Assembly: GCA_003455275.1 (NCBI GenBank)
Contig: DMRR01000176.1
Location: forward strand, 1 to 5,254
Source of the DNA: Bacteroidota bacterium
Lineage (GTDB): Bacteria; Bacteroidota; Bacteroidia; Chitinophagales; UBA10324
Reading direction: 5' to 3'
Length of the DNA: 5,254 nucleotides
How positions within the stretch are numbered: position 1 is the first letter of the stretch; every line of letters starts with the position of its first letter. The translations under genes were made by a program, and so were the position numbers. The notes below the pieces were generated by a model. The model worked only from the letters and a program-made list of their open reading frames with translations. It did not search any database and was not told the origin of the DNA. This document shows positions 1-5,254 of the stretch, in pieces.

Positions 1-426
1 TCACTTGCATATGGCATTTCTTCTATGAGCGCATTCATTGTGCTACATATTGTTCAATCACAAACCAGAACACACGAGGCATCTGGATTCACCGGACTTG
101 CACAAAAAAATAAATGGCTCGCTTTTGTGATGACCGTGAGCATGCTTTCGCTCTCAGGTATTCCGCTCACTGCGGGCTTCTTCGGAAAATTTTATTTGTT
201 CTCTTCTGCAATTGAAGGCGGCTATGTGTTGTTAGTTTGTCTGGCAGTAGTGAATTCATTTATCAGCATCTATTATTATTTCAAACCTGTGATTGAATCT
301 TATTTCAAAACTTCTCATACAGAAAATATCATTCAGATAAAAAATATTGAAACTATTTTGCTGATGATACTTTCAGTTGCAACAATTATTTTAGGATTAA
401 TTCCTTCGCTGATTCCTTCCTTATGA
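1..426 (+). CDS. nuoN: NADH-quinone oxidoreductase subunit N, C-terminal part (5' end outside window)
   Basis: The open frame continues to base 1 without a start, so this is the last 141 residues of a protein usually about 450-490 residues long. NuoN is one of the antiporter-like membrane subunits of respiratory complex I and helps couple NADH:quinone electron transfer to proton pumping across the inner membrane. The strongest signature is LSLSGIPLTAGFFGKFYLF (about bases 148-204), the conserved helix of NuoN/NuoM/NuoL-type subunits with a buried Lys in GFFGKF. It follows the family's GLAQKNKWLAF segment. Further hydrophobic helices follow (VLLVCLAVVNSFISIYYYF, then ILLMILSVATIILGLI at the C-terminus). 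The ATG at base 25 is an internal Met, not a start. NuoN is normally the last gene of a nuo operon, which fits a change of function straight after it. The stop TGA overlaps the next start (ATGA). NuoM is the main alternative, but the short tail and operon-end position favour NuoN. Confidence 0.88.
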   Translation, partial: SLAYGISSMSAFIVLHIVQSQTRTHEASGFTGLAQKNKWLAFVMTVSMLSLSGIPLTAGFFGKFYLFSSAIEGGYVLLVCLAVVNSFISIYYYFKPVIESYFKTSHTENIIQIKNIETILLMILSVATIILGLIPSLIPSL

Positions 427-1760
427 ATAAAGTTTTAGTTCTGGGTGCCGGAAGATCTTCTTCAGCTCTGATTGAATACCTGCTCCATAATTCAACCAGG
501 TTCGATTGGAGAATAACTGTTGCTGATACAGATTTAATAAATGCGAAGTCCAAAACTGAGAATCATCAAAATGGAATTGCGGTTCAATTCAACATTGACG
601 ATGAAGAGAACGCAAATAAAATTGTTAGTGAAAATGATGTGGTGATTTCTCTTCTGCCTCCTCATTTGCATGATAAAGTCGCGGTTCATTGTATTCAGCA
701 TAAGAAACACCTAATCACCGCATCCTATGTTTCTGAAAAAATGAAATCATTGAACCGGGAAGCTATTGAAAAAGGAATCTTAATTATGTGTGAATCCGGT
801 CTTGACCCGGGCATTGATCATATGAGTGCAATGCAGATCATTGATGAGATTAAGGCCAAAGACGGAAAAATTATTTCTTTCAAATCATCTTGTGGCGGCC
901 TGGTTGCTCCAGCATGCGACAATAATCCGTGGCATTACAAGATTTCCTGGAATCCGCGCAATGTCGTACTTGCAGGGCAGGCAACGGCACAGTATATAGA
1001 TGACGGAATAAAAAAGTTTAAGCCTTATCATCGTCTTTTTGCCGAATCAGAAAAGTTGAAGATAAAAGGCCATGGAAATTTTGAATCTTACCCAAACCGT
1101 GATTCAATCTCATACATCAGCACTTATGGTTTAGATGGAATTAAAACACTGGTCCGATCAACTTTGCGAAAAGAAAATTATTGCTCTGCATGGAATGCAC
1201 TTATTCAGTTAGGGCTCACGGACGATTCTTACAAGATTCATTCGAACGAAAAATTTACATATCAAGATTGGTTAATGGGATTTCTTTTGACTTCAAAAAA
1301 GAAAGAGTCTGTTTCCAAAACACTTTCAAGGACTCTCGGCTTAAAACATCATCACCGGATTATTGAGCAATTGCTCTGGTTGGGAATTGCAGATAAAAAG
1401 AAAATCGGTTTAGGAGAATTTTCTCCGGCGCAAATTCTTCAGCAGCTGATTGAAGAAAAATGGAAAATGAAAAAAAATGATCGCGATATGGTGGTGATGC
1501 ATCATGAATTTATTTATCTGAATGGAAAAAAGAAAACCAAGCACACCAGTTCATTAATTATTGAAGGCGAAAAGAATCATACTGCTATGGCAAAAACAGT
1601 AGGCCTTCCGCTTGGAATTATTTGCAAACTGATTCTTCAAAATAAAATTTCATTGACAGGGGTTCACATTCCGATAATGAAGGAAGTGTACGAACCTGCT
1701 TTAAGTGAATTAAGAGATCACGGAATTATTTTCTCTGATCATTTTCAAGTCATTAATTAA
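423..1760 (+). CDS. Saccharopine dehydrogenase family protein (glutamate-forming type)
   Basis: A complete 445-residue protein of the size expected for the glutamate-forming saccharopine dehydrogenase/reductase family. Known members interconvert saccharopine with 2-aminoadipate semialdehyde and glutamate, using NAD(P), in lysine metabolism; they are cytosolic. The N-terminus is a Rossmann fold: VLVLGAGRSSS (residues 4-14) is the dinucleotide-binding loop, VADTD (33-37) ends strand 2 with an acidic residue, and ISLLPPHLH (75-83) follows strand 4. The catalytic domain shows the family blocks ESGLDPGIDHM (124-134), SSCGGLVAPACDNNPWHYK (155-173), YPNRDSISY (223-231) and LVRSTLR (243-249). The C-terminal part (GEKNHTAMAKTVGLPLG, then TGVHIP) returns to the Rossmann domain. 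The start is fixed by the ATGA overlap with nuoN, which suggests translational coupling. Because most Bacteroidota make lysine by the diaminopimelate route, I infer a role in lysine breakdown rather than synthesis. Which cofactor it uses cannot be settled from sequence alone. Confidence 0.87.
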   Translation: MNKVLVLGAGRSSSALIEYLLHNSTRFDWRITVADTDLINAKSKTENHQNGIAVQFNIDDEENANKIVSENDVVISLLPPHLHDKVAVHCIQHKKHLITASYVSEKMKSLNREAIEKGILIMCESGLDPGIDHMSAMQIIDEIKAKDGKIISFKSSCGGLVAPACDNNPWHYKISWNPRNVVLAGQATAQYIDDGIKKFKPYHRLFAESEKLKIKGHGNFESYPNRDSISYISTYGLDGIKTLVRSTLRKENYCSAWNALIQLGLTDDSYKIHSNEKFTYQDWLMGFLLTSKKKESVSKTLSRTLGLKHHHRIIEQLLWLGIADKKKIGLGEFSPAQILQQLIEEKWKMKKNDRDMVVMHHEFIYLNGKKKTKHTSSLIIEGEKNHTAMAKTVGLPLGIICKLILQNKISLTGVHIPIMKEVYEPALSELRDHGIIFSDHFQVIN

Positions 1761-1764
1761 TTAT

Positions 1765-1784
1765 CTACTCTCTGTAGCTTTTTC
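1765..1784 (+). terminator. Weak stem-loop plus T-rich stretch after the dehydrogenase gene
   Basis: CTAC-TCTCT-GTAG (1765-1777) can form a 4-bp stem with a 5-nt loop and is followed by CTTTTTC. It begins five bases after the dehydrogenase stop. The geometry of an intrinsic terminator is present but the stem is short, so this may be chance or only partly effective. Confidence 0.25.
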
Positions 1785-1788
1785 TGAC

Positions 1789-1804
1789 CACGGAAAAATC
1801 CGTG
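1789..1804. repeat. Perfect 6-bp inverted repeat (CACGGA / TCCGTG)
   Basis: CACGGA-AAAA-TCCGTG forms a GC-containing 6-bp stem closed by a 4-nt A loop, the strongest small hairpin in this gap. No T tract follows on either strand, so it is not a standard intrinsic terminator. It lies between the dehydrogenase gene and the signalling module. It could be an RNA 3'-end structure, a regulator site for the module, or chance. Confidence 0.4.
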
Positions 1805-1813
1805 CCCTTCCCT

Positions 1814-1845
1814 ATTGCCGGAATTATTGTTAGTTCATTCATTTG
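1814..1845 (+). promoter_or_regulatory. Weak Bacteroidota-type promoter candidate for the signalling module
   Basis: ATTG (1814-1817) followed after 20 bases by TTCATTTG (1838-1845) resembles the Bacteroidota pattern of TTTG at -33 and TAnnTTTG at -7. The -7 box has T instead of A at its second position and the -33 box is TTG only. It would place transcription start some 25-35 bases before the ATG at 1884. The position is plausible, but the match is imperfect in an A+T-rich region. Confidence 0.3.
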
Positions 1846-1883
1846 TTGCATAACAAAATTCATAACCAAAAAAAATTTTAACC

Positions 1884-2204
1884 ATGCCTACATTCGACGG
1901 ATCCGAAGGAAAACAAATTTCAACTGCCACCGGCACAGGATACACCCATAGGTTTCAAACAAATTATCCAAACAATTAAAAAGCCTACTTCGTGGGCAAG
2001 GACCATATTAATGACTTGCTTGCACAGAACGATGCAATGGGTATCAGAATTTATCTCGGCGAAAATGTTTTGGATGACGGAAATGTTCATATTATGCCCG
2101 TACTGGTTGCTGCCAATTCAAATACCGATGATATTATCGGAATTGTGATTGATGATACCTGGCCATGTCCTCAATTATGCGATCCGCATAGTCCATTAAT
2201 CTAG
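1884..2204 (+). pseudogene. Small uncharacterised protein, first gene of the signalling module, broken by in-frame TAA
   Basis: One reading frame runs from ATG 1884 to TAG 2202-2204 (106 codons before the stop) and is interrupted only by TAA at 1977-1979 (codon 32). The first part begins MPTFDGSEGKQIS; the part after the stop reads KAYFVGKDHINDLL, then NDAMGIRIYLG, and ends WPCPQLCDPHSPLI. From memory this layout (KAHFFGK-like block, GMGIRIYYG-like block, a Cys-Pro-x-x-Cys motif and SPL near the end) matches small Bacteroidota proteins of about 100-120 residues with no known function; I cannot run a search to confirm it. No signal peptide or membrane segment is visible. An A-rich leader, typical of Bacteroidota, precedes the ATG. 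A GTG at 1992 could in principle restart translation and give the last 70 residues, but without the conserved N-terminus. The next gene starts three bases after the terminal stop, pointing to one transcript. A single base change at codon 32 (for example from AAA, CAA or GAA) would explain the stop. Confidence 0.65.
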
Positions 2205-2207
2205 TTA

Positions 2208-2873
2208 ATGCTTCTTTTCCTTTCGGTACTTTCTGAAATCCTTTTGGGGCTTTCTGTCTTAATAGGTCTTATCTTATTTCGTGTAATTGCAAAAGATATA
2301 ATTCCATTAGTGGCATTGCTATTTCTGACTTGCATATTCGAAATGATAAGTTTCCTGTTAATGAAAAACGGAGTTCATAATCATTTCCTTCCCAATATTC
2401 TTACTCTAATTGAGTTCGATGTTTGCAGTTATATGCTTTGGTTATGGTTACGGGAAACAAAATTTTCAATCATTATTCCTTACCTGGCTACATTCTTTTC
2501 TCTCTTCTGGCTGATCACAACTTTTTTTGTTCTTAATTTTTCTGAGACAAATAATTACACCGGAATTATGCAATCTGTGCTGATGATTATTCTGGCGCTT
2601 GTACTTGCATTTCATATAACCAGGCGAACAAAAAGAAACCTGTTTACTCACTATCGGTTTTTAATTGCAATTGCGTGGGTCATGTATTTTTCAGTTACTA
2701 TGATCGTCACTTCGCTCTCAGATCTTCTCTTGACAAATTACACGAACATGTTTAAAGTTGCCTGGGAAATTAAAGTCATTGCAAATACAATTGAATACCT
2801 CATCTTCGGCTATGCTATTATATGCAGCTCAGTGAAAGTGAAATCATCATTACCATCTTATCTGTATCGGTAA
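2208..2873 (+). CDS. Seven-helix membrane protein, probable sensory partner of the histidine kinase
   Basis: A 221-residue protein with about seven predicted hydrophobic helices (roughly residues 2-25, 31-52, 60-81, 86-110, 118-136, 150-170 and 186-206) joined by short loops; a basic loop RRTKR lies at 139-143. I do not recognise a named domain. Its size, the VHNHFLPNILTLIEF segment (57-71) and its position before a kinase resemble uncharacterised seven-helix proteins that I recall next to Bacteroidota histidine kinases. The start at 2208 is chosen because the previous frame stops at 2204, only three bases earlier. The end overlaps the kinase start by 52 bases, which suggests coupled expression. 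The kinase has one membrane helix and no sensor domain, so I infer that this protein supplies the input, either by sensing a membrane or envelope signal or by binding a ligand. It is the only gene of the module without a visible lesion, but its partners are broken. The last 18 or so residues are polar and could be a non-conserved tail. Confidence 0.7.
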   Translation: MLLFLSVLSEILLGLSVLIGLILFRVIAKDIIPLVALLFLTCIFEMISFLLMKNGVHNHFLPNILTLIEFDVCSYMLWLWLRETKFSIIIPYLATFFSLFWLITTFFVLNFSETNNYTGIMQSVLMIILALVLAFHITRRTKRNLFTHYRFLIAIAWVMYFSVTMIVTSLSDLLLTNYTNMFKVAWEIKVIANTIEYLIFGYAIICSSVKVKSSLPSYLYR

Positions 2874-3580
2874 CTGTATTTATTCTTACCGGATTTCTTC
2901 TGGTATTATTTAATTACAACTACCGACAGCGGATGAAGGAAGAAACCAGGCGGGCACAATTGATGATCCATATTCATGAAACCGAGCAGGAAAGAATTAG
3001 CTAGAATTTACATGCAGAAGTGGGGCCTGCATTATCGGCCATCAGAATAGAGCTTAAGGCTTTGGAAAAAGAATCGGATATTAATAAGCTGAAGCAAAAC
3101 CTGAATACAACGGTTCATACAGTTGATAAAACATTTCAGCACATCAGAGAATCGATATCAAACCTTCGGCCCGTAAATCTTAATAATGGGTTAGAAAATG
3201 CTTTGATTAATTATAGAAATTTTATCAATGAATCATTCAGAAAAAATATTGAATATCATTTCGAAACCAACATAGATGAACTGGATAATTGAATTGCAAT
3301 TCAAATATTCAGAATCGTACAAGCGCTGTTGAATAACTCAGCACAACACAGTAAGGCCGAAAAAATCGAAGCCTTTTTTAGAATCGAACACGGATTTCTC
3401 AAAATCAATTTCTCAGATAATGGTGTAGGCTTTAACATAGATTCAATCTCGCATGGAATGGGATTAGAAAATATTAAAAACCGTGTTCGCCTGATAAAAG
3501 GTGAATTGGAATTCAGTAGCATGATTGGAAATGGTGTGAATTATAAAATTACAATTCCGGTGGATAAAAAATTTGAATGA
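2822..3580 (+). pseudogene. Sensor histidine kinase (HisKA_3/HATPase_c type) broken by two in-frame stops
   Basis: A single frame of 252 codons is interrupted by TAG at 3002-3004 (codon 61) and TGA at 3290-3292 (codon 157). Read through, it is a complete small kinase: one membrane helix (about residues 8-31), a coiled linker (QRMKEETRRAQLMIHIHETEQERIS), the dimerisation/phosphoacceptor helix with His64 in NLHAEVGPALSAIRIELK, then the ATPase domain with N box LLNNSAQH (169-176), G1 box DNGVGF (199-204) and G2 box GMGLENIKNRV (212-222). Family members bind ATP, phosphorylate the His and pass the phosphate to a response regulator such as the next gene. The first stop falls three codons before His64, so the unbroken first fragment has no catalytic part. 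Two further oddities are Ala65 where the family has an acidic residue after the His (HD or HE), and Ala168 where the N box normally has Glu (QELLNN). Both would be expected to impair autophosphorylation. The gene overlaps the membrane protein by 52 bases and lies 23 bases before the regulator. Confidence 0.8.
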
Positions 3581-3603
3581 ATAATTAACCTAATTGCTCA
3601 ATC

Positions 3604-4280
3604 ATGCTGACAAAAAAAACTTCATTCCGTTTAGTGAATGTACTGATTGCCGATGATCATGAAATGTTTCGCCGTGGCGTGAAAATGACTTTAAAAAATA
3701 TTCAATTCGTAAATGAAATTCTGGAAGCCGATAGCGGAAATGATGCACTGCAAATTGTAGATTCAAACCCAATTGATATTGTTTTGATGGACATCACCAT
3801 GAAGGATGGAAATGGAATATCAACTACCAAAATTATTTCTGAAAAATATCCCGATGTAGGCGTGATTGCGCTGAGTATGCACGAAGATGAATCCAGCATT
3901 GTTAATATGATAAAAGCCGGAGCGCTTGGCTACTTGTTTAAAAACACAGATGAAGATGAACTTCGTGAAGCGATTGTTTGCGTTTACAATAAAGGAAATT
4001 ATTTCACCCAAAATCTTCAGGATACCAATCAAAAAAAATGCTTGTAAAACAATTACTTCCGGCATCTGAAAACTTCATTCCAATGATAAGTGAGCGGGAA
4101 ATTCAGGTTTTAAAATTTTTGTGTAAGGAAAAAACTGCGCTGGAAATTGCAGATATCTTAAAACTTTCGGAGCGCAAGATTCAAGGTTATCGTGAAAACC
4201 TTTTCAGAAAAATCAATGCTAAAAGCTTAATCGGTTTATATAAGTATGCCGTACTGAAGGGAATTTACGAAGAAGGTTAG
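3604..4280 (+). pseudogene. NarL/FixJ-type response regulator split by a frameshift at an A8 run
   Basis: The receiver half is read from ATG 3604 and stops at TAA 4045-4047 (147 residues). It has the full phosphorylation site: acidic pair Asp17-Asp18 (IADDHEMFRRG), phosphoacceptor Asp63 (LMDITMKDGNG), Ser91 (IALSMHEDE) and Lys113 (GYLFKN). The DNA-binding half is in the frame shifted by -1 and ends at TAG 4280. It is a LuxR/GerE helix-turn-helix: ISEREIQVLKFLCKE, then LEIADILKLSERKIQGYREN as the helix-turn-helix, then LFRKINAKSLIGLYKYAVLKGI. Joining the frames at the A8 run (4031-4038) gives about 225 residues, the usual length for this family. Loss of one A from a run of nine explains the break. 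No catalytic or fold residue is missing in either half. As written, the cell would make a receiver with no DNA-binding domain. An ATG at 4038, overlapping the receiver's stop, could start the DNA-binding half separately (80 residues). It follows the kinase by 23 bases in the usual kinase-regulator order. Confidence 0.82.
4031..4038 (+). other. Run of eight A at the regulator's frame change
   Basis: In the receiver frame the codons are CAA AAA AAA TGC, so the run contains A-AAA-AAA, the form of a bacterial -1 slippery heptamer. Slipping back one base continues with ATG CTT GTA into the DNA-binding frame. AGGA lies at 4019-4022, nine bases before the heptamer, roughly where a Shine-Dalgarno-like stimulator sits in dnaX; I see no convincing stem-loop just downstream. 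The run is also where replication slippage or sequencing error is most likely. Confidence 0.5.
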
Positions 4281-4286
4281 CGCACT

Positions 4287-4315
4287 TTTGTTTTTATCAG
4301 CCGCGGTTACATTTA
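4287..4315 (+). promoter_or_regulatory. Bacteroidota-type promoter candidate for the M16 peptidase
   Basis: TTTG (4287-4290) and TACATTTA (4308-4315), separated by 17 bases, match TTTG ... TAnnTTTG except for the last base of the -7 box. The pair lies just after the regulator's stop, in the only non-coding stretch before the peptidase. It would start transcription near 4320, giving a short A-rich leader of about 20 bases without a Shine-Dalgarno sequence. A promoter here would let the peptidase be expressed independently of the broken module. Confidence 0.5.
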
Positions 4316-4339
4316 CACTCCTTAAAAAAAAACCAAACC

Positions 4340-5254
4340 ATGAAATCTTTCAGGCATTTCACGACTCTCCTTATTTTATTATTTTCAGTTTCCCTTCTGC
4401 ATGCTCAAAACATGGTCGGGACAAAAACAATTCCGGTTGACCCCGATTTAAGAACAGGCAAACTTCCAAACGGGTTGACCTATTACATCAAGAAAAATAC
4501 AAAACCTGAACATCGCGCTGAACTTCGTTTGGTAGTGAATGCAGGAAGTATGATGGAGACCAATGGTCAGCAAGGTCTTGCTCACCTGCTTGAACATATG
4601 TGTTTCAATGGAACAAAAAATTTCACCAAGAGCGGTCTGGTAGATTATCTCGAATCTATCGGAACTCGATTCGGTCCTGACCTCAATGCTTACACAAGTT
4701 TTGATGAAACAGTTTACATGCTGCAACTACCGACTGACACAGAAAAAATTTTCGATAAAGGTTTTCAGGTTCTTGAAGATTGGGCGCACTATGTTTCACT
4801 TGAATCTTCAGAGATTGACAAAGAGCGCGGAGTAGTGGTTGAAGAATGGCGCCTCGGTCAGGGTGCGAATGAAAGAATGAGCAGAAAATATTTTCCTGTT
4901 CTGTTAAATGCATCAAGATATGCCGACCGTTTACCTATCGGGCAAAAGGAAATTATTGAAACTGCTCCTTACGATACACTTCGAAATTTTTATCAAACCT
5001 GGTATCGCCCTGATTTAATGGCCGTAGTGGTTGTGGGTGATATTGATGTAGATAAAGTAGAAGCAATGGTGAAAGCTCACTTTTCTGAAATTAAAAATCC
5101 GGTAAATGAAAAACCCCGTCCCGTGTCGGTTGTTCCGGACCATGATGATTTAAAAGTATCTATCTGCACTGATAAGGAAGCCAGTTACACTGTAGCTGAT
5201 GTTTATTTCAAAGCTCCGGTTCCGCAGCAGAAAACTGTTGATGATTATCGCAAT
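4340..5254 (+). CDS. Secreted M16 family zinc metallopeptidase (pitrilysin/PqqL-like), N-terminal part
   Basis: The frame opens at ATG 4340 and stays open to the window end: 305 residues of a protein that in Bacteroidota is commonly about 930-950 residues with two M16 repeats. The first 22 residues form a signal peptide (basic KSFRH, hydrophobic LLILLFSVSLL, likely cut after HA before QN). There is no lipobox Cys, so it is probably periplasmic. The first peptidase domain begins at about residue 41 (KLPNGLTYYIKKN) and has the inverted zinc motif HLLEH (residues 82-86) in GLAHLLEHMCFNGT: His82 and His86 bind zinc and Glu85 is catalytic. ERGVVVEEWR (162-171) supplies the third zinc ligand, Glu169 by comparison with pitrilysin. 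The M16 C-terminal-type domain starts around APYDTLRNFYQTWYRPDLMAVVVVGDID (209-236). Such enzymes degrade peptides inside a closed chamber; the substrate cannot be told from sequence. It is complete in all key residues so far and shows none of the damage seen just upstream. Confidence 0.9.
   Translation, partial: MKSFRHFTTLLILLFSVSLLHAQNMVGTKTIPVDPDLRTGKLPNGLTYYIKKNTKPEHRAELRLVVNAGSMMETNGQQGLAHLLEHMCFNGTKNFTKSGLVDYLESIGTRFGPDLNAYTSFDETVYMLQLPTDTEKIFDKGFQVLEDWAHYVSLESSEIDKERGVVVEEWRLGQGANERMSRKYFPVLLNASRYADRLPIGQKEIIETAPYDTLRNFYQTWYRPDLMAVVVVGDIDVDKVEAMVKAHFSEIKNPVNEKPRPVSVVPDHDDLKVSICTDKEASYTVADVYFKAPVPQQKTVDDYRN

Noticed and set aside
1181..1366. Internal + strand 61-residue open frame inside the dehydrogenase
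   Set aside because: It is out of frame within a gene with strong family motifs and has no features of its own.
1761..1883. Mobile element, CRISPR or tRNA in the gap before the broken module
   Set aside because: No terminal inverted repeats, direct repeats, cloverleaf or transposase remnant is visible here or at the module's other edge, so there is no sign that an insertion caused the decay.
2466..2651. Minus-strand open frame antisense to the membrane protein
   Set aside because: Low-complexity, charged translation with no recognisable domain; it is a shadow of the well-supported + strand gene.
3290..3292. TGA in the kinase as a selenocysteine codon
   Set aside because: The position is in an ordinary helix before the N box, where Cys or Sec is not expected, and I see no convincing stem-loop directly downstream.
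3301..3522. Minus-strand open frame antisense to the kinase ATPase domain
   Set aside because: The + strand carries clear N, G1 and G2 boxes; the antisense translation has no domain signature.
1884..4280. Genetic code reassignment or stop read-through explaining the in-frame stops
   Set aside because: All three stop codons occur in frame (TAA, TAG, TGA), while the intact genes nearby terminate normally with TGA, TAA and TAG and contain no internal stops. One reassigned codon cannot explain the pattern.
4448..4916. Two overlapping minus-strand open frames
   Set aside because: They lie opposite the M16 catalytic domain, whose zinc motif and signal peptide establish the + strand as coding.

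Overview
The window reads as chromosomal DNA of a Bacteroidota bacterium, probably near the Chitinophagales/Sphingobacteriales. The evidence is its A+T-rich composition, start codons preceded by A-rich leaders without Shine-Dalgarno sequences, promoter-like TTTG / TAnnTTTG element pairs, and the protein families themselves. All genes lie on the + strand.

Layout. Bases 1-426 hold the C-terminal end of NuoN (complex I proton-pumping subunit N), cut by the window edge. Its stop overlaps by ATGA the start of a complete saccharopine dehydrogenase-family gene (423-1760). A short gap (1761-1883) carries two small inverted repeats and a weak promoter candidate. Then comes a signalling module (1884-4280): a small soluble protein (1884-2204), a seven-helix membrane protein (2208-2873), a HisKA_3-type sensor histidine kinase (2822-3580) and a NarL/FixJ-type response regulator (3604-4280). 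After a 59-bp gap with a good Bacteroidota-type promoter candidate, a secreted M16 zinc metallopeptidase starts at 4340 and runs off the window.

The striking point is that the signalling module is broken at four places, while its flanks are intact. There is an in-frame TAA in the small protein (1977), a TAG (3002) and a TGA (3290) in the kinase, and a frameshift at a run of eight A in the regulator (4031-4038). The kinase also appears to have lost acidic residues next to the phosphoacceptor His and in the N box. On both sides of every lesion the translation still matches the expected family, so the lesions look recent. Only the membrane protein remains an open frame.

Intact, the module would be a split sensor: a seven-helix protein (probable input) next to a kinase with a single membrane helix and no sensory domain, with a LuxR-type regulator as output and a small companion protein of unknown role. 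As it stands, the simplest reading is a two-component system being lost. Alternatives are sequence error, or, for the regulator only, -1 frameshifting or slippage on the A run or re-initiation at an overlapping ATG.
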